Positions 1-6,694 of a DNA stretch of 9,364 bases are shown here, in pieces. Source of the stretch: Bacteroidota bacterium (lineage in GTDB: Bacteria > Bacteroidota > Bacteroidia > Flavobacteriales > Flavobacteriaceae). Within the stretch, counting starts at the first letter, position 1; each line of letters begins with the position of its first letter. The translations under genes were made by a program, and so were the position numbers. The notes beneath the pieces are model-generated. The model saw nothing but the letters and a program-made list of their open reading frames with translations, searched no databases and was not told the origin of the DNA. The DNA is taken from the NCBI GenBank assembly GCA_023427845.1, contig JAEYZX010000008.1, positions 1 through 9,364 of the forward strand, in the 5' to 3' direction.

Positions 1-175
1 CTGCAATCAAGGTCTGCATCAACACAATCACCGAAGCGCCCAATGCAAAAACGAGCGCTCTTGTTTGCCCTTCCCTGACGCCCATTTTGGCAGCCGTCAT
101 GTTCAGCAGTCCCGGCGGCACGATCGCAAAGCACGTCGCAGCAAAACCGAGCAATACCGGCAGGGCGTAGGTCAT
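1..175 (-). CDS. LysE-type transporter, N-terminal part (runs off left edge)
   Basis: Only the first 58 codons are in the window. The translation starts MTYALPVLLGFAATCFAIVP and continues with a PPGLLNMTAAKMG stretch and a second hydrophobic segment (ALVFALGASVIVLMQTLIA). A hydrophobic first helix followed by a proline-glycine motif near residue 20, then a second helix, is typical of the LysE/RhtB family of inner-membrane amino-acid exporters (six helices, about 200 residues). The ATG lies 2 nt after the trmB stop (TGA-TT-ATG), so the two genes are almost certainly co-transcribed and perhaps translationally coupled. Substrate cannot be told. The family call rests on the N-terminal pattern alone; another small multi-helix transporter is possible. 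Confidence 0.7.
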   Translation of the reverse strand, partial: MTYALPVLLGFAATCFAIVPPGLLNMTAAKMGVREGQTRALVFALGASVIVLMQTLIA

Positions 176-177
176 AA

Positions 178-852
178 TCACTTTATTTTAAATCGAATAT
201 ACGTAATTGCCTTGTTGATTTCCAAATATTGTTTCTCGTAAAAGGTCTGGATTCCGGTCACTTCTTCAGGGCTTCCTTCGTTTTTGTAAACGTTGTGGTT
301 TGAATACAAAACGGTATGTCCTTCGCCATGAAGAAGTCCGAGTGTATAACCGTGCATGAATTCGCTGTCGGTTTTAAGGTTTACGATGCCGTCTTTTTTG
401 AGGATGCGTTTGTAGAGTTTCAGAAAATCGGAATTCGTCATCCGATGCTTTGTACGCTTGTATTTGATTTGCGGATCGGGAAACGTGATCCAGATTTCAT
501 CCACTTCATTCTCGGCAAAAATATGGTCGATGAGTTCAATTTGCGTGCGCACGAAAGCTACGTTGTTCATCCCTGATTCTATTGCACTTTTTGCTCCACG
601 CCAGAACCGTGCACCTTTGATGTCGATCCCGATAAAATTTTTGTTTGGATACTTTTCTGCAAGTCCGACAGAATACTCGCCTTTACCACATCCCAATTCA
701 AGAATAAGCGGATAATCATTTTTGAAATGATCGGAATTCCATTTGCCTCGGAGCGGAAACGAATCGGATACTACCACTTCCCTATCTGGTTGGAAAACAT
801 TTCGAAAGGTCTCGTTTTCCTTAAATCTTTTTAATTTATTTTTACTTCCCAC
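178..852 (-). CDS. trmB: tRNA (guanine-N7-)-methyltransferase TrmB
   Basis: This SAM-dependent enzyme makes m7G at position 46 of the tRNA variable loop in the cytoplasm. The 224 residues match the family's usual length. SAM-binding motif I is LELGCGKGEYS (residues 51-61), followed by an acidic motif IGIDIKGARFWRGAKSA (74-90). The TrmB signature TFPDPQIKYKRTKHRM lies at 123-138, and the C-terminal TFYE (about 203-206) corresponds to the family's conserved T-x-x-E. The start is GTG at 852-850. In-frame reading upstream meets a stop (TAA) nine codons earlier with no ATG, and the MGSKNKLKRF N-terminus is typical of flavobacterial TrmB, so GTG is favoured. It is first in a unit with the LysE-like gene and divergent from the glycosyltransferase. 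Confidence 0.96.
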   Translation of the reverse strand: MGSKNKLKRFKENETFRNVFQPDREVVVSDSFPLRGKWNSDHFKNDYPLILELGCGKGEYSVGLAEKYPNKNFIGIDIKGARFWRGAKSAIESGMNNVAFVRTQIELIDHIFAENEVDEIWITFPDPQIKYKRTKHRMTNSDFLKLYKRILKKDGIVNLKTDSEFMHGYTLGLLHGEGHTVLYSNHNVYKNEGSPEEVTGIQTFYEKQYLEINKAITYIRFKIK

Positions 853-871
853 AGGTAATTTAAACTTTTGG

Positions 872-879
872 CAAAATTA
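872..879 (-). promoter_or_regulatory. Probable -7 promoter element for trmB
   Basis: Read on the minus strand this is TAATTTTG, an exact match to the Bacteroidota sigma-factor -7 consensus TAnnTTTG, 19 nt upstream of the GTG start of trmB. No TTG is found at the usual -33 spacing, so the site rests on the -7 box and its position. Confidence 0.5.
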
Positions 880-907
880 CGGAAATATATAGGATTGCCA
901 TTAATTT

Positions 908-915
908 TATCTTTG
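908..915 (+). promoter_or_regulatory. Probable -7 promoter element for the glycosyltransferase gene
   Basis: TATCTTTG is an exact match to the TAnnTTTG consensus and is followed by GC, as often seen in flavobacterial promoters. It ends 21 nt before the ATG at 937. A TTG lies at 895-897, but only 10 nt upstream, too close for a standard -33 element. It is back-to-back with the trmB -7 box 28 bp away. Confidence 0.55.
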
Positions 916-936
916 CCGCAAATCGACTTCGCATAA

Positions 937-2007
937 ATGGAATCATCAACGCAGGCACGAAACATTTTGGTCGCACCTCTAAACTGGGGTCTTGGGCACG
1001 CCACGCGCTGCATCCCAATCATAAAAGCACTGCTTCAGAACGAATTTGTACCGATTCTCGCTTCAGACGGCGCCGCGCTTGAACTTCTTAAGAAAGAATT
1101 CCCGCAGCTTCTTGCTCTTGAACTGCCCTCGTACAATATCGAGTATCCCGAGGATGGAAAGAAGTTTAAATGGAAAATGCTTAAAAATGCGCCGTTGATT
1201 TTTGAGGCGATACGTTCAGAAAAAAAGCTTGTCAAGAAATGGGTGACAGAATACTCGTTATGCGGAATCCTATCTGACAACCGACTTGGTGTTATAAGCA
1301 AAAAAGTTCCGTCTATTTTTATCACGCATCAGCTGAATGTACTGAGCGGGAGCACCACATGGATTTCATCAAAAATGCACCAACATATTATCGGTAAATT
1401 CACTGAGTGTTGGATTCCCGATTTTGAAGGCAAACCCAACCTCAGCGGCAAGCTCGGACATCGGAAAGGCGAAATTGAGAACCTGAAGCACATCGGTCCT
1501 TTAAGCAGGTTTACCAGGCAGTCGGTTCCCGTGCGGTATGACCTGTTGATACTGTTGTCAGGTCCCGAACCACAACGGACGATTCTTCAGCACCAACTGG
1601 GAATTGAAGCGCTTCAAAGCGATAAAAAGATATTGTTTGTAAAGGGAATCATTGAAGAATCCCAGAAAATCGAACAATCGGGCAATGTGACCTTTTATAA
1701 TTTCATGGAATCGGAACAGCTTCAAAAAGCAATAAATGAAAGTGCGATTGTCGTTTGCCGCTCGGGTTATACTTCAATCATGGATTTGGCGGTGCTGCAC
1801 AAGCCGTGTTATTTCATTCCGACGCCGGGCCAGTACGAACAGGAATATTTGGCGAAACGACTTCAGAAACAGGGATTGGCGCCGTATTCGAAACAGGATG
1901 AATTCACATTCGAAAATTTATCGGAAATCAAGCATTACGAAGGTTTGCCTGAAATCGAAAATCCGATTCACTGGAAACACCTATTTTGCCTTTTCGAGCG
2001 TAAATGA
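937..2007 (+). CDS. MurG/GT28-like glycosyltransferase (GT-B fold)
   Basis: The 356-residue protein has the two halves of a GT-B glycosyltransferase. The N-terminal domain opens with a beta strand and glycine loop, ILVAPLNWGLGHATR (10-24), the acceptor-side loop resembling GxGGH in MurG. The C-terminal domain carries a nucleotide-sugar binding region: CRSGYTSIMDLAVLHKP (274-290) and FIPTPGQYEQEYLA (293-306), which resemble the donor-site motifs of MurG and related GT28 enzymes. There is no signal peptide or obvious membrane helix, so it likely acts in the cytoplasm or at the inner face of the membrane. It is not MurG itself: the MurG motifs are only partly kept. Donor and acceptor are unknown. 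It has its own promoter, and its last 27 bp overlap the end of the convergent histidine kinase gene. Confidence 0.8.
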   Translation: MESSTQARNILVAPLNWGLGHATRCIPIIKALLQNEFVPILASDGAALELLKKEFPQLLALELPSYNIEYPEDGKKFKWKMLKNAPLIFEAIRSEKKLVKKWVTEYSLCGILSDNRLGVISKKVPSIFITHQLNVLSGSTTWISSKMHQHIIGKFTECWIPDFEGKPNLSGKLGHRKGEIENLKHIGPLSRFTRQSVPVRYDLLILLSGPEPQRTILQHQLGIEALQSDKKILFVKGIIEESQKIEQSGNVTFYNFMESEQLQKAINESAIVVCRSGYTSIMDLAVLHKPCYFIPTPGQYEQEYLAKRLQKQGLAPYSKQDEFTFENLSEIKHYEGLPEIENPIHWKHLFCLFERK

Positions 2008-3024
2008 GAATTCTGATCCGACGCCAAATTCGCTTTTGACAAAAATCCGTTCATCATGTGCCTCGATGATGTGTTTGACGATTGCCAGGCCGAGACCCGA
2101 TCCACCATGGTCGCGCGAACCGCTTTGTTCTACGCGGTAGAATCGTTCGAAAAGCCTGGAAACGTGCATTTCCTTGATTCCGATTCCGTTATCGGTAACG
2201 CGCACAATGACTTTATCGTTAGTAAGATCTTCGACGCTGACTTCAGTTGAGCCCTGATTTTTTCCATACTTGATAGAATTGACAATCAGGTTGATGATGA
2301 CCTGTTCGATTTTCTCGCGGTCGCCCAATACCATGATCGGTTTATTATACTTAAGGTCGAACATCAAAAGGATGTCTTTTTTTGATGCTTCCATTTCGAG
2401 CAGGTCGAATACGTTCTGGATAAGCGGGATGATATCGAATGACGTTTTCTCGATATTAAGGTTCCCGACTTCAAGCTTCGTAATCATGTCGAGGTCCTGA
2501 ACGATATAGATCAGTCGCTCAACACCTTTCTCGGCTCGTTGCAGGTACTTCTTACGTACCGATTTATCTTTCATCGCGCCACCGAGCAATGTTGCCAGAT
2601 AACCCTGAACCGTGAACAGCGGCGTTTTTAGCTCGTGCGAAACATTACCTAAAAATTCGCGGCGGTATTCCTCGCGGACCTTAAGCATTTCGATTTCAAG
2701 TTTTTTGTCGGTTGCAAACTTTTTGACTTCACGTGTCAGCGTTGCCATATCGGTTGTGATGGGCTGGTTTCGGAAAGAGGTCGATTCGAGCAAAGAAACA
2801 TCGTCGTAGATTTTTTTGACGCGCCGGTAGATAAAATGCTCAACACGATATTGAATAACAAAAAAAGAAAAAGCTGCGATTGAAATAGCGAAATAAATAA
2901 TGAACGCGATTGAAATCTGAAGAAAAAGCCAACTTAAAATCGCAACGAGCGCGGTTGAAAAAAGCGTGATGTAGAACGCCGATTTAACAGCGAAACGATA
3001 CGTCTTTTTAAAACTGACAGCCAT
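1981..3024 (-). CDS. PhoR-like sensor histidine kinase
   Basis: This is an inner-membrane sensor kinase that would phosphorylate the response regulator encoded just upstream. Residues about 12-34 and 36-57 are two closely spaced membrane helices with almost no periplasmic loop. A charged linker (about 60-118) follows, with no HAMP or PAS domain evident. The dimerisation domain contains NVSHELKTP with the phospho-accepting His130. The ATPase domain shows the N box (N245 and N249 in IINLIVNSIKYG), G1 DNGIGI (278-283), F box LFERFYRV (291-298) and G2 GGSGLGLAI (307-315), so it looks fully active. The ATG overlaps the regulator stop by one base (TAATG), indicating translational coupling. The absence of a sensing domain suggests that the signal comes through the membrane helices or a partner protein, as for PhoR with the Pst system; this is inference. 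The gene ends inside the glycosyltransferase gene. Confidence 0.93.
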   Translation of the reverse strand: MAVSFKKTYRFAVKSAFYITLFSTALVAILSWLFLQISIAFIIYFAISIAAFSFFVIQYRVEHFIYRRVKKIYDDVSLLESTSFRNQPITTDMATLTREVKKFATDKKLEIEMLKVREEYRREFLGNVSHELKTPLFTVQGYLATLLGGAMKDKSVRKKYLQRAEKGVERLIYIVQDLDMITKLEVGNLNIEKTSFDIIPLIQNVFDLLEMEASKKDILLMFDLKYNKPIMVLGDREKIEQVIINLIVNSIKYGKNQGSTEVSVEDLTNDKVIVRVTDNGIGIKEMHVSRLFERFYRVEQSGSRDHGGSGLGLAIVKHIIEAHDERIFVKSEFGVGSEFSFTLEKAK

Positions 3025-3710
3025 TATACTTCAATCTTATAACCAACGCCTTTGATGGTTTTGAAAAGTTCCTCGCCGATTTTTTCACGGAGCTTGCGAA
3101 TGTGGACATCAATCGTACGACCGCCAACAATTACGTCATTACCCCAGACTTTATCAAGGATTTCCTCTCGTTTAAAAACTTTTCCGGGTTTTGAGGCAAG
3201 AAGGTAAAAAAGCTCAAACTCTTTTCTTGGAAGGATGATTTCCTGATCGTCCTTGATAATTTTATATTCCTCGCGGTTGATCACGATTCCCGCTACGTTA
3301 AGCGTCTCCGAATTTGTTTCGTCATTCTCCTTCAACCGTCGCAATAGCGCCTTGACCTTGCTGATCAATAATTTCGGTTTTATCGGTTTTGTGATGTAAT
3401 CATCGGCACCCGCATCGAAACCGGCAACCTGCGAATAATCTTCATTGCGGGCGGTCAAAAAAGTGATGATGACATTGCTGAGTTCGGGTATTTTCCGGAT
3501 GGCTTCGGTTGCCTCCATTCCGTCCATTTCGGGCATCATCACATCCATTATAATAAGGTGAGGAAATTCTTTCCTGGCCTTTGAAACGGCTTCTTTGCCA
3601 TTCGACGCAGTACTTACTCGATAACCTTCCTGGGATAAATTATAGCCCACTATTTCCAGGACGTCCTGTTCGTCGTCGACCAATAAAATCCGAATATCCT
3701 TTTTTTTCAT
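3024..3710 (-). CDS. PhoB-like (OmpR family) response regulator
   Basis: The 228-residue cytoplasmic DNA-binding regulator has a receiver domain (about 6-122) with acidic pocket D12/D13, phospho-acceptor D56 in IIMDVMMPEMDG, switch residue T86 and K108 in ITKPIKP. An OmpR/PhoB winged-helix domain (about 135-228) follows, with LPRKEFELFYLLASKPGKVFKR and the recognition-helix region GRTIDVHIRKLREKIG, then the wing KTIKGVGYKIEV. All catalytic residues are present. It is the first gene of a two-gene unit with the kinase and divergent from the TonB receptor gene. The 11-bp-phased sites at 3782-3847 are the natural candidate target. PhoB of the phosphate response is the closest well-known relative by domain and length, but the signal is not proven. 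Confidence 0.94.
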   Translation of the reverse strand: MKKKDIRILLVDDEQDVLEIVGYNLSQEGYRVSTASNGKEAVSKARKEFPHLIIMDVMMPEMDGMEATEAIRKIPELSNVIITFLTARNEDYSQVAGFDAGADDYITKPIKPKLLISKVKALLRRLKENDETNSETLNVAGIVINREEYKIIKDDQEIILPRKEFELFYLLASKPGKVFKREEILDKVWGNDVIVGGRTIDVHIRKLREKIGEELFKTIKGVGYKIEV

Positions 3711-3729
3711 TAGTGTCCTAATTATGACG

Positions 3730-3737
3730 TAAAGGTA
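3730..3737 (-). promoter_or_regulatory. Possible -7 promoter element for the regulator-kinase unit
   Basis: Read on the minus strand the sequence is TACCTTTA, one mismatch from TAnnTTTG, and it ends 19 nt upstream of the regulator ATG. No TTG is present at -33. It is the best candidate in the gap for minus-strand transcription, but weak. Confidence 0.3.
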
Positions 3738-3781
3738 AAAATAAAATTATGGCCTTAAACCGGTTAACATTAATATAATAT

Positions 3782-3847
3782 GGTAACAATTCGGTAATGA
3801 TTCACCAACCGAAACGTAACAGCCAACTAACCCCGCCTTTACACTGC
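3782..3847 (+). promoter_or_regulatory. Six 11-bp-phased direct repeats, probable OmpR/PhoB-type activator site
   Basis: Six consecutive 11-mers start at 3782, 3793, 3804, 3815, 3826 and 3837. Their bases 3-6 read TAAC, TAAT, CAAC, TAAC, TAAC and TTAC. The first two units (GGTAACAATTC and GGTAATGATTC) agree at 9 of 11 bases. PhoB and other OmpR-family regulators bind tandem direct half-sites with an 11-bp period, close to one helical turn, so this fits several regulator subunits side by side. The array stops 5 bp before the probable -7 box of the receptor gene, and no -33 TTG is present, as at activator-dependent promoters. A further GGTTAACAT at 3762-3770 is out of phase. Binding by the adjacent regulator is inferred. 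Confidence 0.6.
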
Positions 3848-3852
3848 GTAGG

Positions 3853-3860
3853 TTACTTTG
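3853..3860 (+). promoter_or_regulatory. Probable -7 promoter element for the TonB receptor gene
   Basis: TTACTTTG differs from TAnnTTTG at one base and is followed by CA. It ends 23 nt before the ATG at 3884. There is no TTG at the -33 spacing; that place is occupied by the phased repeats, consistent with a promoter that depends on an activator. Confidence 0.5.
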
Positions 3861-3883
3861 CAGAAAAATAAACATAACATAAG

Positions 3884-6610
3884 ATGAAAATCAGATTCTT
3901 AATTATTTTTCTCTGGATTGGTTTGGTATCGAACGCACAAAATGGCACAATCACGGGAACGATTACCGATAAGGAAATGAACAACGAACCGCTTCCTTTT
4001 GGCAACGCCGTCATTAAAGGGACGACAACAGGAGTGACAACCGATGAATTTGGAAAGTATTCAATTAGCATCGCACCCGGAAATTATATATTGCAACTGA
4101 GTTTTGTTGGCTATGAAACGGTTGAAGAGAACGTTACGGTTGTTGCAGGCGAAACCGTAGTTGTAGATCGGGCGCTTGGCTCCGGAGGTTATACGCTCGA
4201 AGATGTGGTGATTCAGACACAGCAAAACCGCGAGCGCGAGACGGCGCTGCTATTGGACCAAAAAAATGCGATTGAAATTAAGCAGGCCATCGGCGCACAG
4301 GAAATGTCGCGTAAGGGTGTAAGCGATGCTGAAGGCGCGGTGACCAAAATAACCGGCGTCTCGAAACAGGAAGGTGAAAAAAATGTGTTTGTCCGCGGAC
4401 TCGGCGATCGGTACAATTCGACTACGATGAACGGAATGCCATTGCCATCGGAAGATCCCGAATATAAAAACATCGCACTCGACTTTTTTACGTCGGATGT
4501 CATCAAAAGCATAGGCGTAAACAAAACCTTTGGTTCCGAAATATACGGTGATGTTGGCGGCGCGAACATCGACATACTTTCAAAGGAGATGACCGGCAAC
4601 AGCGGGATCGAAATCGGAATTTCAAGCGGATTCAACTCGCAGGCCATCGGAAAAAAGAACTTCCTTACCATGGATGGTGGAAACTGGTTCGGGACGGTTC
4701 GAAACCCCAACTCGGGCATAACCGATTTAAACCGGTACAGTTTTCGGAATTCGCTTGATCCGGGCACGCAATCGGTTCAGTTAAACAGCAGCCTGACCGC
4801 ATCGGCAGGACGCAAGTTCGAGTTTGGCGGCGGCGATCTCTCGATGTATATTGTTGGAAACATCAGCAACGGATTCAGTTATCGCGAAGGCAATATCAAG
4901 CAAACCACAAGCATCGGAACGGTTTTTCAGGATCAGGACTTTGAAAAATACGTCTATAATGTGTCGCAAACGCTGATGGGAAATTTCAAATATCGCTTCT
5001 CGAACCGCAACACGCTCGCACTTAACACGCTTTACATTCACGACAATACGCAGGATGTGAGTGAATACGAAGGCATGAACGATCCGCAGGAAGACGGCGA
5101 TCTGGAATTCCTACGACGTCAGCAGCAGAACAACAACCGCTTATTCGTGACACAACTGCTATCGGAAATACGGTTTTCAGATCGTTTGAAACTCGACCTC
5201 GGAGGCGCATTCAACAATGTGAGCGGCAACGAACCCGACAGGCGCAGCAATGTATTCCTGTACCGGTTTGGCAATTATATTCCGTCGACCAACAGCGCGG
5301 GTGAGAACGAACGGTATTTCTCGGAACTCAATGAAAATGATTTTGCTGCAAAAGCCGTAATGTCGTATAGCTTGAGTAAGGACCAAAGCACAAAAAGCAA
5401 AATTGATTTCGGATACAATTTCCGAAACACGCAACGCGAATTCGACGCCATCATCTACAACCACCGCTTCCTGCCGCCGTATTTACCTGAAGTCGACATC
5501 CATAACGTCGATGCCATTTTTAACCAGCAGCAACTCGACAACAATGTATTTGAACTACAGACTGGCAATGGCACGGCAGCGAGCCCGACGGTATTCGATC
5601 CGTTCTTTTACAATGGCGACCGCACCATACATGCAGGATTGGGAAGCATCACATACGAGTTCTCACCAAAATTCACTGCGGTTGCCGGCGCCCGATTCGA
5701 AAAAATCTTACAGGAAGTAGCGTATGATACGAACATTGCGTCGAGTTTGACAAACGGGATTTCGAAAATCGACAAAACCTATCTGCTTCCCAATTTTAAC
5801 CTCAAATACAACCTGACCGACAACAGCATTCTGCGTGCCGCAGGAAGCATGTCGTATACGATGCCGCAATTCAAGGAAGTGGCGCCATTCAAATATCAGG
5901 ACGGCAGTTTTTCATCGCAGGGAAATCCGGAATTGGTGCCGTCGGAAAATTTGAATGCCGATCTCAAATGGGAATATTACCCGAAATCGGATGAAATAAT
6001 TGCTGTAACCGGATTTTACAAAGTCATCAAAAACCCGATTGCACGTTCGGAGATTCCGAGTGGCGGCAATACACTGACCTATTTGAACGTAGGCGGTGAA
6101 GCCCGTGTTTTTGGTGTCGAACTCGAAGTTCGCAAAAACCTGTTTAAAACGGCAGCAGAAAATGAAAATCAAACGGTGCTTGCCATGGGTGCCAATGTAT
6201 CGTATCTGAATTCGGAGCAGCAGCTTGAGAACACCTTGCCGCAATTTACGAATTCGGCCGATGAATTGCAGGGAGCCTCACCGCTGCTGGCCAATGCCGA
6301 CCTGACTTTTCAGAAATCGACCGGAACGTACAGCGTCACTTCATCGGTAGTTTTTAATTATTTCAGCGACAGGATTTTTTCAATCGGTACCCGCGGGTTT
6401 GAAAATGTGGTAGAAAAAGGCGTACCGACATTGGATTTCGTCACGCAATCGACACTTGGGAAAAACTTCGGCATCAGCCTAAAAGTCAAAAACCTGCTCA
6501 ATCCCGACTTTACGCTGACTCGCGAATCGAATGGCGCTGCCGATGCGGTTACGTTGTCGGAATATAAACGCGGAATTGATGTTAGCTTAGGATTGAGCTA
6601 CAAATTTTAA
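3884..6610 (+). CDS. TonB-dependent outer-membrane receptor with carboxypeptidase-regulatory-like N-terminal domain
   Basis: This is an energised outer-membrane importer of 908 residues. A Sec signal peptide covers residues 1-18, with probable cleavage SNA/Q. A carboxypeptidase-regulatory-like beta domain (about 21-98) contains GTITGTITDK and YILQLSFVGYETVEENVTV and is common in Bacteroidota receptors. A TonB-box-like TLEDVVIQ lies at 104-111. The plug domain (about 125-235) includes ITGVSKQEGEKNVFVRGLGD and YGDVGGANIDILSK. The rest is a 22-strand-type barrel ending in SLGLSYKF with the terminal phenylalanine needed for barrel insertion. No SusD homologue follows; instead a surface-type lipoprotein gene comes 84 bp later, so this is not a classical SusCD pair. 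Control by the divergent two-component system is likely. The substrate is unknown; a phosphorus-containing ligand is only a guess from context. Confidence 0.94.
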   Translation: MKIRFLIIFLWIGLVSNAQNGTITGTITDKEMNNEPLPFGNAVIKGTTTGVTTDEFGKYSISIAPGNYILQLSFVGYETVEENVTVVAGETVVVDRALGSGGYTLEDVVIQTQQNRERETALLLDQKNAIEIKQAIGAQEMSRKGVSDAEGAVTKITGVSKQEGEKNVFVRGLGDRYNSTTMNGMPLPSEDPEYKNIALDFFTSDVIKSIGVNKTFGSEIYGDVGGANIDILSKEMTGNSGIEIGISSGFNSQAIGKKNFLTMDGGNWFGTVRNPNSGITDLNRYSFRNSLDPGTQSVQLNSSLTASAGRKFEFGGGDLSMYIVGNISNGFSYREGNIKQTTSIGTVFQDQDFEKYVYNVSQTLMGNFKYRFSNRNTLALNTLYIHDNTQDVSEYEGMNDPQEDGDLEFLRRQQQNNNRLFVTQLLSEIRFSDRLKLDLGGAFNNVSGNEPDRRSNVFLYRFGNYIPSTNSAGENERYFSELNENDFAAKAVMSYSLSKDQSTKSKIDFGYNFRNTQREFDAIIYNHRFLPPYLPEVDIHNVDAIFNQQQLDNNVFELQTGNGTAASPTVFDPFFYNGDRTIHAGLGSITYEFSPKFTAVAGARFEKILQEVAYDTNIASSLTNGISKIDKTYLLPNFNLKYNLTDNSILRAAGSMSYTMPQFKEVAPFKYQDGSFSSQGNPELVPSENLNADLKWEYYPKSDEIIAVTGFYKVIKNPIARSEIPSGGNTLTYLNVGGEARVFGVELEVRKNLFKTAAENENQTVLAMGANVSYLNSEQQLENTLPQFTNSADELQGASPLLANADLTFQKSTGTYSVTSSVVFNYFSDRIFSIGTRGFENVVEKGVPTLDFVTQSTLGKNFGISLKVKNLLNPDFTLTRESNGAADAVTLSEYKRGIDVSLGLSYKF

Positions 6611-6654
6611 CCTTTATATAAACTTTCGAAAACGCCAGGTTTAAATGGCATCCT

Positions 6655-6662
6655 TTGCTTTG
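6655..6662 (+). promoter_or_regulatory. Possible -7 element giving the lipoprotein gene its own promoter
   Basis: TTGCTTTG has the same single deviation from TAnnTTTG as the receptor's box. Both genes share CTTTGCA (3856-3862 and 6658-6664) followed after 2 or 4 nt by AAAATAAACA (3865-3874 and 6669-6678). This suggests a second start site ahead of the lipoprotein, although read-through from the receptor gene is also expected. No -33 TTG is seen. Confidence 0.35.
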
Positions 6663-6694
6663 CAATACAAAATAAACAATAAACGAATCAAAAA

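Noticed and set aside
3755..3770. Near-palindrome TTAAACCGGTTAA with GGTTAACAT, considered as another unit of the phased array.
   Set aside because: It is 19 bp from the first phased core, out of the 11-bp register, and symmetric where the units are direct. It may be a separate site for the minus-strand promoter but cannot be supported.
5022..5720. Open frames on both strands inside the TonB receptor gene.
   Set aside because: They lack recognisable domains, start signals and promoters, and the receptor frame is continuous with family motifs throughout.
6608..6644. A possible second phased TAAC-type array upstream of the lipoprotein gene (TAACC at 6608, TAAAC at 6619, AAACG at 6630).
   Set aside because: The core decays after the first unit and such words are common in AT-rich DNA, so it is not distinguishable from chance.
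6634..6649. Small stem GCCA/TGGC between the receptor and lipoprotein genes, considered as an attenuator.
   Set aside because: Only 4 bp with an 8-base loop and no T run; too weak to support.
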